Positions 13,631 through 19,685 of a stretch of 19,685 bases of DNA are shown piece after piece (positions within the stretch are counted from its first letter, which is position 1; every line of letters begins with the position of its first letter). Source of the stretch: Lachnospiraceae bacterium (GTDB lineage: Bacteria; Bacillota; Clostridia; Lachnospirales; Lachnospiraceae); contig VSNQ01000091.1 of NCBI GenBank assembly GCA_009774395.1, positions 1 through 19,685 of the forward strand, written 5' to 3'. The translations under genes were made by a program, and so were the position numbers. The notes under the pieces were generated by a model. That model searched no databases. It saw only the letters and a list, made by a program, of their open reading frames with translations, and had not been told where the DNA came from.

Positions 13631-14970
13631 CGGAAATGTTGATTCTATTTTCTCCAATTGCCGCAGGCGGTGTAAGGACGGTTATATATTTGCTTATCCT
13701 TCTGCGGTTGTTAGTATCGAAAAACAATTTCTGCAAAGCAGCAGATAGAAAAGAATCAAATAATCGAAAGGATTTTGCGAAAACGGCTTTCGCTGCATTT
13801 GTCGGAGCAGTCATAGCGGTTATTTTTCAGATTGCAGCAGATTTGCCAGATTTTTATGTGATTGCAGCAGAGGCTGTCTGGATTGCTGTTTGTGCCAGCC
13901 GTTTTTGGGGGACAGAAGTTCGGTTCTGCTTGTTTCTTGGTATTTTTTATGAGATTGCGGTTTCCTTTTGGGAATTTCTTGCTGCGGCATGGCTTGGAGT
14001 ATTGTTTCGGACATCGGTATTTTTGGATAACAGTACTGCGTACGGGCAAATAGCGGTTTGGCTGGTTCATCTGTTGTTGGCGGGTGCATGGCTATATTTT
14101 TGGAAACATCCAGATATGGAAGGGAAAGAAGCGTTTCGTTTGGTATCGTTTGCGTTGGTTGCTAGTTTTATTGCAGTAGTTACATTATCACAGCAGACAA
14201 TCCTTATAATTGAAGATGATACGCTGAATATGTGGACGATATTGGCAGTGGTATTAATGATGTCAATATTACTATTCAATATGAATCGCCAATATGAAGT
14301 CGAAAAGGAACTTGCTAAGCTGAAATCGGAACAAGCTGCTTTGCTAGAACGGGACTATACAGCTTTAAATCAGGCGTATGCAGTAAATGCAAAACTGTTT
14401 CATGATTTTCATAATCATATCGGTGTGCTGCGACAACTACTCTCACATCAAAAAACAGCAGAAGCCATACAATATCTGGACGAACTGCAGACCCCAGTAC
14501 AGGAAATAACGGACACCATATGGACAGGAGATGAAACACTGGACTACCTAATTAATAGCAAAGCACAGGCAGCGCAGGCAGGCGGTATTATTTATCAGGT
14601 ACAGGTTGAGTTTCCACGTCATACGAATTTGCAGAGTGCGGATTTGTGTGCAGTTTTGGGAAATTTATTGGATAATGCGCTGGAAGCGGTACAGCAGATA
14701 CCAGAAAAAGAAGAACGTTTTATCCACCTTACAATCCGACGTATCCATCAAATGTTAGTAATTAAAGTTGAGAACAGTTGTCAAGCTGCGCCAGCCGAAA
14801 AAGATGGAACTTTAAAAACATCAAAAGAAGAAAATGGACTACATGGCTGGGGGCTGAAAAGTGCCCAGACAGCCGCGCAGAAGTATGAGGGAACAGTGCA
14901 GACCTTCTACAAAGATGGGATATTTCGTGCTGTTGCAACATTGTCTTTCCAAGGCATTTCTATTTCATAA
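13627..14970 (+). CDS. GHKL sensor histidine kinase (AgrC-like class)
   Basis: A 447-residue membrane kinase. The first 220 or so residues hold about six membrane segments. A coiled linker leads to the histidine motif LFHDFHNHIG, with His259 the likely phosphorylated residue. The C-terminal ATPase domain has the N-box GNLLDNALEA (Asp349/Asn350) and a G-box near GLHGWGLKSA. This GHKL type pairs with LytTR regulators and often senses peptides through its membrane part. The start at 13627 is chosen because it overlaps the regulator stop (ATGA) and has GGGGGA 7 bases upstream; an ATG at 13612 is also in frame but has no better site. Its ligand is unknown. It is followed by two hairpins and then a small peptide gene. 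Confidence 0.9.
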   Translation: MTEMLILFSPIAAGGVRTVIYLLILLRLLVSKNNFCKAADRKESNNRKDFAKTAFAAFVGAVIAVIFQIAADLPDFYVIAAEAVWIAVCASRFWGTEVRFCLFLGIFYEIAVSFWEFLAAAWLGVLFRTSVFLDNSTAYGQIAVWLVHLLLAGAWLYFWKHPDMEGKEAFRLVSFALVASFIAVVTLSQQTILIIEDDTLNMWTILAVVLMMSILLFNMNRQYEVEKELAKLKSEQAALLERDYTALNQAYAVNAKLFHDFHNHIGVLRQLLSHQKTAEAIQYLDELQTPVQEITDTIWTGDETLDYLINSKAQAAQAGGIIYQVQVEFPRHTNLQSADLCAVLGNLLDNALEAVQQIPEKEERFIHLTIRRIHQMLVIKVENSCQAAPAEKDGTLKTSKEENGLHGWGLKSAQTAAQKYEGTVQTFYKDGIFRAVATLSFQGISIS

Positions 14971-15004
14971 AGTTCGTGGTCAAAAACCAGCCGTTTACGG
15001 ACAT

Positions 15005-15084
15005 TTATGCAGGGCGCATAATATGGGTGTATGATAAACCTACGTTAAATCAATAGGGGCTGTCGTCTTAATGCGACGCCCCTA
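15005..15084 (+). promoter_or_regulatory. Two intergenic hairpins between kinase and transporter genes
   Basis: First, TTATGC (15005-15010) pairs with GCATAA (15016-15021), a perfect 6-bp repeat around 5 bases. Second, TAGGGGC (15054-15060) then GTCG (15062-15065) pairs with CGAC (15074-15077) and GCCCCTA (15078-15084), an 11-pair stem with one bulged T and an 8-base loop. No T-run follows the second, so partial termination, RNA processing or mRNA stabilisation for the transporter genes is more likely than full termination. No clear promoter was seen in the gap. Confidence 0.55.
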
Positions 15085-15110
15085 CTAGAAAATGTTAGGA
15101 GGATATAAAA

Positions 15111-15287
15111 ATGCGTCATGTGTTAATTCGTGGAATAATGGGTTTGATTTGGCTGGCAGCAGCAGTTGTAAGCGGTGTATCTGGTAATTTGGGGATGGCA
15201 GTGCTCTATCTTCTTTTGGGCGTCGTGTTTTGGTACTTTGCTTATGCAGAATGGAAAAAAGAAACACACAACAAAGGGGGCAGATAA
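15111..15287 (+). CDS. 58-residue two-helix membrane peptide
   Basis: Encodes MRHVLIRGIMGLIWLAAAVV, a short turn (SGVSGN), a second helix LGMAVLYLLLGVVFWYFAYA and a charged tail EWKKETHNKGGR. AGGAGG lies 8 bases before the ATG. It starts 26 bases after the second hairpin and ends 2 bases before the ABC ATPase start, so it is firmly inside the operon. Two membrane helices with basic ends suggest a small membrane subunit or regulator of the transporter or kinase. It is not a typical autoinducing-peptide precursor (no AgrD-like Cys core with acidic tail). The family name is unknown to me. Confidence 0.8.
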   Translation: MRHVLIRGIMGLIWLAAAVVSGVSGNLGMAVLYLLLGVVFWYFAYAEWKKETHNKGGR

Positions 15288-15289
15288 AA

Positions 15290-15997
15290 ATGAAAAAGGC
15301 TCTTTTCACAATTCAAAATTTAAGTGCATGGTACTGCCCTAAGAAAACGGTGCTTTCTGATTTCTCTTTAGAATTGGCGGAGCATGAAGTGGTAGGTATG
15401 GTTGGATTAAATGGGGCTGGCAAAACGACATTCCTAAAAGTGCTGTCGGGGCTGCTGCCCTCTTTTCAAGCCGAGGGCATCTGGCTGCATAACGATTCGA
15501 TTGAACTGCGAGGACGGGACTTTAAAACCAGCCGCTACACGGTATTTGCCGAAGATAATTCGTTTTCCTATTTTACATTTTGGGAATATATCTCCTATGT
15601 TTTTGCCGCATATCAGAAAGAATTGCCGGATGTAACACAACTGATTCAGGGATTTCACTTTGAAGCGTATACAGATACGCTGCTAAAAGATTTATCAACA
15701 GGCAACCGCAAAAAGGTGTTTTTAATAACTGCTTTTGCACTCCAAACCAAACTGTTGTTTCTCGATGAACCAGTAAATGGATTGGATTTTCAGAGCACAG
15801 AATATTTATACCAGCAGATTGTGAAATATAAGGAAGTTGGAACCGTTTTGTTTTCCTCTCATATTTTGGAAAGTATTTCATTAACTTCTGACCGGGTATT
15901 GGTTCTTGAAAACGGGAAAATCCGTCAGGCATTGGAACATGAACAGATTAAATCCGCAGAAATTCGGGAGGTGCTTCATTATGAAAATGCTGTTTAA
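15290..15997 (+). CDS. ABC transporter ATP-binding protein
   Basis: A 235-residue ATPase, shorter than those of cassettes A and B and without a long C-terminal extension. Walker A GLNGAGKTT is at residues 39-47, the signature LSTGN at 135-139 (Gly-Asn instead of the usual Gly-Gly/Met), Walker B KLLFLDEP with Asp159/Glu160, and His191 in SSHILES. The Q-loop position reads FAEDNSFSYFT, again without a glutamine. The start at 15290 has AGGGGG about 10 bases upstream; an in-frame ATG 20 codons earlier lies inside the small peptide gene. Its end overlaps the permease start by 17 bases. It powers the permease encoded next; probably induced by the LytTR/GHKL pair upstream. Confidence 0.92.
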   Translation: MKKALFTIQNLSAWYCPKKTVLSDFSLELAEHEVVGMVGLNGAGKTTFLKVLSGLLPSFQAEGIWLHNDSIELRGRDFKTSRYTVFAEDNSFSYFTFWEYISYVFAAYQKELPDVTQLIQGFHFEAYTDTLLKDLSTGNRKKVFLITAFALQTKLLFLDEPVNGLDFQSTEYLYQQIVKYKEVGTVLFSSHILESISLTSDRVLVLENGKIRQALEHEQIKSAEIREVLHYENAV

Positions 15998-17195
15998 TGC
16001 TTTTGCGAAAAAGTTGTTTGGTGCAAAATATAATACGCTGCTGCGAACGTTTTTGGTTAACTTTATTTTATTTTGGGGACTGCATATAACGGAGTGGCAT
16101 GTGCAGATTGCGCCGTCTATTTTCTATTTAATGGGAACGACCTTTAGCGCAGGAATGCTGTGGCAGGCACTTTCCTCTAAGGATAATGCTGCCTATATGC
16201 AAAATTTATTTATGCTCCCCTTTGAAAATAAGAAATTAACGCTGGCATATACGGCGGCGTTTGGCGCTTATATCCTTTTTACAAAAACAGCAACGCTTTT
16301 TGCGGTGGTGCTGGCAGTATCGGATTTGGCTCCAGCGGTGATTCTGGGTGGTATTCTTTGCGCGGTAAATGCTGTTTTCATGACTGCTGCAATTTATGCA
16401 TTTAGAAAATATTGGTATATCGGTGTTTTTTGGGGCGCTGCGGTAATTGCGGGCATTCTGCTTTGGGGAACTGCGTTATGGTTTATGCTGCTGATACTTG
16501 TCAATATGATTATAGCAGTTATGTTTTTGCAAAATGCAGATGGATTTTCCTTTTATTTTGCAGAAGAAAAAAACAGCCATACAGTTAAACACAATAGACA
16601 ATATTCCGTATGGCGCTATTTTTTCCGTTATTTTCAATGCCATAAAAATTATTGTATCAATATGGTTGCGATGTGCTGTTTGGCTTGTGTGCTGCCTCTT
16701 TTTTTCGGGCAGATACAAACAGCATTTGCTGCGCCAATGGGCTTTGCGATTTTGTCCATAAATACGCCGATTGCGATTCTGCTGTCGTGCGACCCATCAC
16801 TGGAACAGGCTGTCCGATTTTTGCCCGCACAAAAGAAGAGATTTTGTATCCCGTATTGTCTGTTTATTTTCCTGGTAAATAGCACAGTTGATGCAGTCTT
16901 CCTTTGCAGTATGCAGTTTTTCTGCGGCGGAGTTACGTTATGGATGATTGCGGCTGCCATATCCTTTGCCCTGCAAAGCGCAATCGGTACAGTTTTGCTG
17001 GAATGGTTTTATCCGATTCGGGGATGGAAGTCAGAAAGCGATTTATGGCATCATCCGCGCAAATACCTCGTTCCGACAGCTCTCTTGCTTCTTGCAGCGA
17101 CAGTTGGAACATTGCCCAAGCTTGTATCTTTGCTGATAATGGCGCTTGCTGCTGAGGTAGAAATAGGCCTTTGCTGGTGTCTTAAAGAACATTGA
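15981..17195 (+). CDS. Large ABC transporter permease
   Basis: A 404-residue membrane protein with about ten membrane segments in two blocks, split by a polar cytoplasmic region near residues 197-225 (FAEEKNSHTVKHNRQYSVWR). It is about twice the size of the ABC-2 permeases in cassettes A and B, so it may be a fused, full-length permease. The start at 15981 is supported by GGGAGG about 11 bases upstream, and it overlaps the ATPase end. It is the last gene of the LytTR operon; its stop overlaps the -35 of the next promoter. LytTR-linked transporters of this kind are often associated with bacteriocin export, immunity or antimicrobial-peptide resistance. The substrate here is unknown. Confidence 0.85.
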   Translation: MKMLFNAFAKKLFGAKYNTLLRTFLVNFILFWGLHITEWHVQIAPSIFYLMGTTFSAGMLWQALSSKDNAAYMQNLFMLPFENKKLTLAYTAAFGAYILFTKTATLFAVVLAVSDLAPAVILGGILCAVNAVFMTAAIYAFRKYWYIGVFWGAAVIAGILLWGTALWFMLLILVNMIIAVMFLQNADGFSFYFAEEKNSHTVKHNRQYSVWRYFFRYFQCHKNYCINMVAMCCLACVLPLFFGQIQTAFAAPMGFAILSINTPIAILLSCDPSLEQAVRFLPAQKKRFCIPYCLFIFLVNSTVDAVFLCSMQFFCGGVTLWMIAAAISFALQSAIGTVLLEWFYPIRGWKSESDLWHHPRKYLVPTALLLLAATVGTLPKLVSLLIMALAAEVEIGLCWCLKEH

Positions 17196-17220
17196 CAAAG
17201 CATTATTTTTTGTGCATAAT
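17192..17220 (+). promoter_or_regulatory. Promoter of second LytTR/kinase pair
   Basis: TTGACA at 17192-17197 overlaps the permease stop codon. A 17-base spacer leads to CATAAT at 17215-17220, one mismatch from consensus. An ATAATATTAT palindrome follows directly (17218-17227). It gives the second two-component pair its own transcription although readthrough from the upstream operon is also possible. Confidence 0.65.
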
Positions 17221-17284
17221 AATATTATATACTATAAGACGAAATACATCATTGCAGAGAAAATGAAAAGGTATGGGGGCAAAA

Positions 17285-18067
17285 ATGATAAAAATAGCGA
17301 TATGTGATGACTGTGCAGAAGATCGGGAAGTACTAATAACACAAATTAACGAGATTGGTAAAAAAATAAATAATACATTAGACAATGATTTTCAAATAAA
17401 AGAATATAGCTGCGGACAAGTATTATTGGAGCAGATGAGAGAAATTGCATTTGATATTATCTTTTTAGATATTCAAATGGATGGAATGGATGGAAATGAA
17501 ACAGCAGTGAAGATTCGGGAAATTGATATGAACGTAGTACTGGTATTCTTTACAGGATTTGTAGAACCATCTTGCCAAACATTTGAAGTGCAGCCATTTC
17601 GGTATATTATGAAAAATATGGATATTGATACAATGAACAAATACATTCAATCCGTGCTGAATAAGGCGATAAGCAATGCGAATATACCTAAATTATCTGC
17701 GAATATAGGAAAGAAAAAGATAATTGTAAATGCAAAAGATGTATTATATATTGAAAAATATGGGAAAGGAGCAAGAATCCATCTTGCAATGGCATCACGA
17801 GAAGATTATATGTGCTTATTAGACAATAATGGTAATTTACCAGATATTCGCAGTACAGAAAAATTAAATGTAATCTATGAAAAATTGAAAAGATATGAAT
17901 TTGGTTGCCCTCATAACAGTTATATTATCAATTTTAATTACCTTCTGTCATGCGAAGCAAATACATATTATTTGATAGGAGTGGATAGTGAATTTACAAT
18001 CTCGCGAAGTAAAGAAAAAGAATTTCATGCTAAGAAAAACTTATTTCTTAGTGAAAAAATATTATAA
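17285..18067 (+). CDS. LytTR response regulator
   Basis: A 260-residue response regulator. Receiver residues: Asp8/Asp9, phosphoacceptor Asp62 (IIFLDIQMDGMDG), Thr90 and Lys110 in YIMKNMD, where the usual Lys-Pro is Lys-Asn. The LytTR DNA-binding domain spans about residues 150-250 (IIVNAKDVLYIEK, then FGCPHNSYIINF and FTISRSKEKEF). The start at 17285 is preferred over an ATG at 17273 because the protein then begins MIKIAICDD like its relatives and GGGGG lies 5 bases upstream. Very AT-rich. A kinase gene follows 77 bases later. It is not a recent copy of the other two LytTR proteins. Its targets are unknown; the promoter at 19619-19684 is a candidate. Confidence 0.9.
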   Translation: MIKIAICDDCAEDREVLITQINEIGKKINNTLDNDFQIKEYSCGQVLLEQMREIAFDIIFLDIQMDGMDGNETAVKIREIDMNVVLVFFTGFVEPSCQTFEVQPFRYIMKNMDIDTMNKYIQSVLNKAISNANIPKLSANIGKKKIIVNAKDVLYIEKYGKGARIHLAMASREDYMCLLDNNGNLPDIRSTEKLNVIYEKLKRYEFGCPHNSYIINFNYLLSCEANTYYLIGVDSEFTISRSKEKEFHAKKNLFLSEKIL

Positions 18068-18144
18068 AGCTGTGAATATAAAGTTTTTAGGAAGTGTAAA
18101 GATTAATTCTTTAAAAGTTCCTTAGTTAAAGAGGAGAAGTTCAA

Positions 18145-19473
18145 TTGGACGTAATAATGCTTTCTATACCAAGACTATTGTTTTGCGTATTGGATATTTA
18201 TATGTTCTGCCGCTTTTTTAAAGCAATTTTCGATGGATTTTCGAGTATGCGGCGCTTGTCGATTGGTTGTGTATTAATAGCAATCCTTTCATTTATTATA
18301 AATTCATTTGGATTGACAGGATTAAATTTAGTTTTCATACCTATTTTATACTTTGGTTTTGCATTATATGTATTTCAAATTCCTGTGGGATGTGCACTTG
18401 TTTATACAATTATATTTTATACGATATTTGCCGGAGGGGAGGCGGCACTGGAAATAATTTTCCGATTTCTTTCTCAAAACCAAATATTTATGATAGCATG
18501 GCAAACTTCTGAAAATGAAATTTTTTATTTTGTCATTGATTATATTTTAAAATATTTTTATCTTTTGGCAATTGAAAGACCATTGAAAAAATTAGAAATT
18601 AAGAAAGAGCAAAAATTTGCTTGGTACTTGATTGTTATACCAATCTCTACTATTATCATTCTAAGTAGTTTTATGTATATGGAATTTCCTGTTGGATACT
18701 TGCAACAAGTTTTAATATCTGTTGGTGGGTTACTTTTATATTTTTCTAATGCAGTTATTTTTTTTATTTTAGAAAAGTACCATGCTATTATGAAACAAAT
18801 TGAGGAAGATAGATTATATAAAATCAAACAGGAAGCAGAAGATGAAAATATTCAAAATATTATGGAATTAAATGAAAAATATCGTTGCTATATGCATGAT
18901 TTTCATTCGTATCTAAATAATATAAGGTTATTGGCATTAGAGGGAGAAACACAAGCAATAATCAATATTATTAACGAAAAAGAAGGTATTATGCAAGAAG
19001 ATGTCAATAAAGATTTTTATTGTGCAAACAGTGTTTTAAATACAATTTTTGTTGAATACAGCGCAAAAGCGAAAAGCAGAGGAATTCAAATTGAGATTCA
19101 AGCTGAAAAGTTTTTGAATGTAGATTTTATTTCTGATGCAGATATCGTTTCTTTGTTTGGAAATTTATTAAATAATTCCATAGAAGCTGCAGAACAGTGT
19201 TGCGACGGAGAACGGATCATTAAAGTTTGTCTTTATATGGGAAATCAGTTTATTTTGGTATTTCGTATTGAGAATACGTTTAAGATTAAACCCCATTGGC
19301 AAGGCAATAAATTGCAGACAACCAAAAAAGAATCTGCACAGCATGGATTAGGGATTGGCATAGTAAGGAAATTGGCTCATAAATATGGGGGAGTACTAAC
19401 TTTGGAAGAAAAAAATAATATGTTTGTTACAATATTAACCATTTCGTCGAAAGTAAGGGAAGGAAAAATCTGA
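18145..19473 (+). CDS. GHKL sensor histidine kinase, TTG start
   Basis: A 442-residue membrane kinase. About six membrane segments fill residues 1-205, followed by a coiled linker and the histidine motif YMHDFHSYLNN (His251 the likely phosphorylated residue). The ATPase domain has an unusual N-box GNLLNNSIEAAEQ, with Asn343 where the family normally has Asp, and a G-box HGLGIGIVRKLAHKYGG. The TTG start at 18145 is chosen because GAGGAG lies 8 bases upstream; an ATG at 18157 would be 20 bases away. Very AT-rich, like its regulator at 17285. It likely senses an extracellular or membrane signal and phosphorylates that regulator. No peptide precursor was seen nearby within the window. Confidence 0.9.
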   Translation: MDVIMLSIPRLLFCVLDIYMFCRFFKAIFDGFSSMRRLSIGCVLIAILSFIINSFGLTGLNLVFIPILYFGFALYVFQIPVGCALVYTIIFYTIFAGGEAALEIIFRFLSQNQIFMIAWQTSENEIFYFVIDYILKYFYLLAIERPLKKLEIKKEQKFAWYLIVIPISTIIILSSFMYMEFPVGYLQQVLISVGGLLLYFSNAVIFFILEKYHAIMKQIEEDRLYKIKQEAEDENIQNIMELNEKYRCYMHDFHSYLNNIRLLALEGETQAIINIINEKEGIMQEDVNKDFYCANSVLNTIFVEYSAKAKSRGIQIEIQAEKFLNVDFISDADIVSLFGNLLNNSIEAAEQCCDGERIIKVCLYMGNQFILVFRIENTFKIKPHWQGNKLQTTKKESAQHGLGIGIVRKLAHKYGGVLTLEEKNNMFVTILTISSKVREGKI

Positions 19474-19592
19474 AAGAAAAACAGACGCAAAGATCTAATT
19501 CGCATTTTACGAATGACTAATATTGAGATAAATAGAATGGAATTCTGCAAATTTTGGTAGGAAACCTGTATAATTTTGACTTTTTGTTGATT

Positions 19593-19641
19593 AATAAATC
19601 CTAAAATTCCGAATAATTTTATACACTGGTGAATAAATCCT
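19593..19641 (+). repeat. Direct repeat AATAAATCCT, two copies
   Basis: AATAAATCCT occurs at 19593-19602 and 19632-19641, 39 bases apart start to start (close to four helical turns), upstream of the promoter at the right edge. Spaced direct repeats suit binding by a dimer of a LytTR or similar regulator; the second copy also forms a small inverted repeat (ATAAAT-CCTGT-ATTTAT). Confidence 0.5.
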
Positions 19642-19684
19642 GTATTTATACGGGTTTGACAAAAACAGTGTATAAAGCAATAAT
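19619..19684 (+). promoter_or_regulatory. Promoter with perfect 10-bp inverted repeat at window edge
   Basis: TTGACA at 19656-19661, a 17-base spacer and AATAAT at 19679-19684 (one mismatch from consensus). TTATACACTG (19619-19628) and CAGTGTATAA (19666-19675) form a perfect 10-bp inverted repeat, and its right arm lies between -35 and -10. The promoter probably serves a gene just outside the window that is controlled by a protein bridging the two arms; the neighbouring LytTR regulator is a candidate. Confidence 0.65.
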
Positions 19685-19685
19685 T

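Noticed and set aside
13756..14279. Overlapping minus-strand frames opposite the first GHKL kinase
   Set aside because: They are shadows of a gene with clear H-, N- and G-boxes.
15111..15287. 58-residue peptide as an AgrD-like autoinducer precursor
   Set aside because: It has two membrane helices and no cysteine-containing core with an acidic tail, and no AgrB-like protease gene is present.

Overview
The window looks like a chromosomal or mobile-element segment of a low-to-mid GC Firmicute, most likely a gut Clostridia/Lachnospiraceae-type bacterium. This is inferred from strong AGGAGG-type ribosome binding sites, TTGACA/TATAAT promoters, several LytTR response regulators with GHKL sensor kinases, YtrA-type GntR regulators with ABC-2 transporters, a DUF1848 protein, and typical clostridial gene remnants. 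Base composition changes visibly between blocks: the 5486-7030 gene is GC-richer, while 396-1343 and 17285-19473 are very AT-rich. With the decayed gene pieces this suggests a mosaic accessory region. No integrase, relaxase, transposase, rRNA, tRNA or CRISPR array was seen.

Layout. 1-1343: a small membrane protein and a DUF1848 protein with a radical-SAM-like cysteine motif near its C-terminus. 1344-1963: a gene-free stretch with an unusual repeat array of about 20 bp period (1564-1773) that switches orientation in the middle, then a near-consensus promoter overlapped by an inverted repeat. 1964-3853: cassette A, a YtrA-type GntR repressor, an ABC ATPase and a permease. 3854-5443: a decayed metallo-hydrolase fragment, a terminator, an orphan LytTR response regulator started by TTG, and the scar where a downstream coupled gene seems to have been lost. 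5486-7030: a 514-residue protein with a PPC-like beta domain but no signal peptide. 7031-9925: a gene-poor stretch, then cassette B (GntR, ABC ATPase, permease, DUF3592 protein, 30-residue membrane peptide) with the same architecture as cassette A. 9943-11252: gene remnants, then a divergent pair, a flavodoxin-like reductase and an HxlR regulator with an N-terminal cysteine. 11627-12436: an unrecognised helical protein on the minus strand.

12911-17195 is a likely operon: LytTR regulator, GHKL kinase, a 58-residue two-helix membrane peptide, an ABC ATPase and a large permease. It has a good promoter and a perfect inverted repeat just after the -10. 17285-19473 is a second LytTR/GHKL pair, followed at the right edge by a promoter with a perfect 10-bp inverted repeat that probably drives a gene outside the window.

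How it fits together: the region is mainly envelope sensing and export. Two GntR-controlled transporters resemble cell-wall-antibiotic-responsive YtrA-type systems. One two-component system is joined to its own transporter, and a second faces an unseen target. A possible redox switch sits between them. No autoinducing peptide or AgrB-type gene was recognised, so the signals are unknown. I found no proven new system. The best leads are the phased repeat array, the two non-classical LytTR-neighbour proteins, and the kinase-less regulator with its coupled stop.
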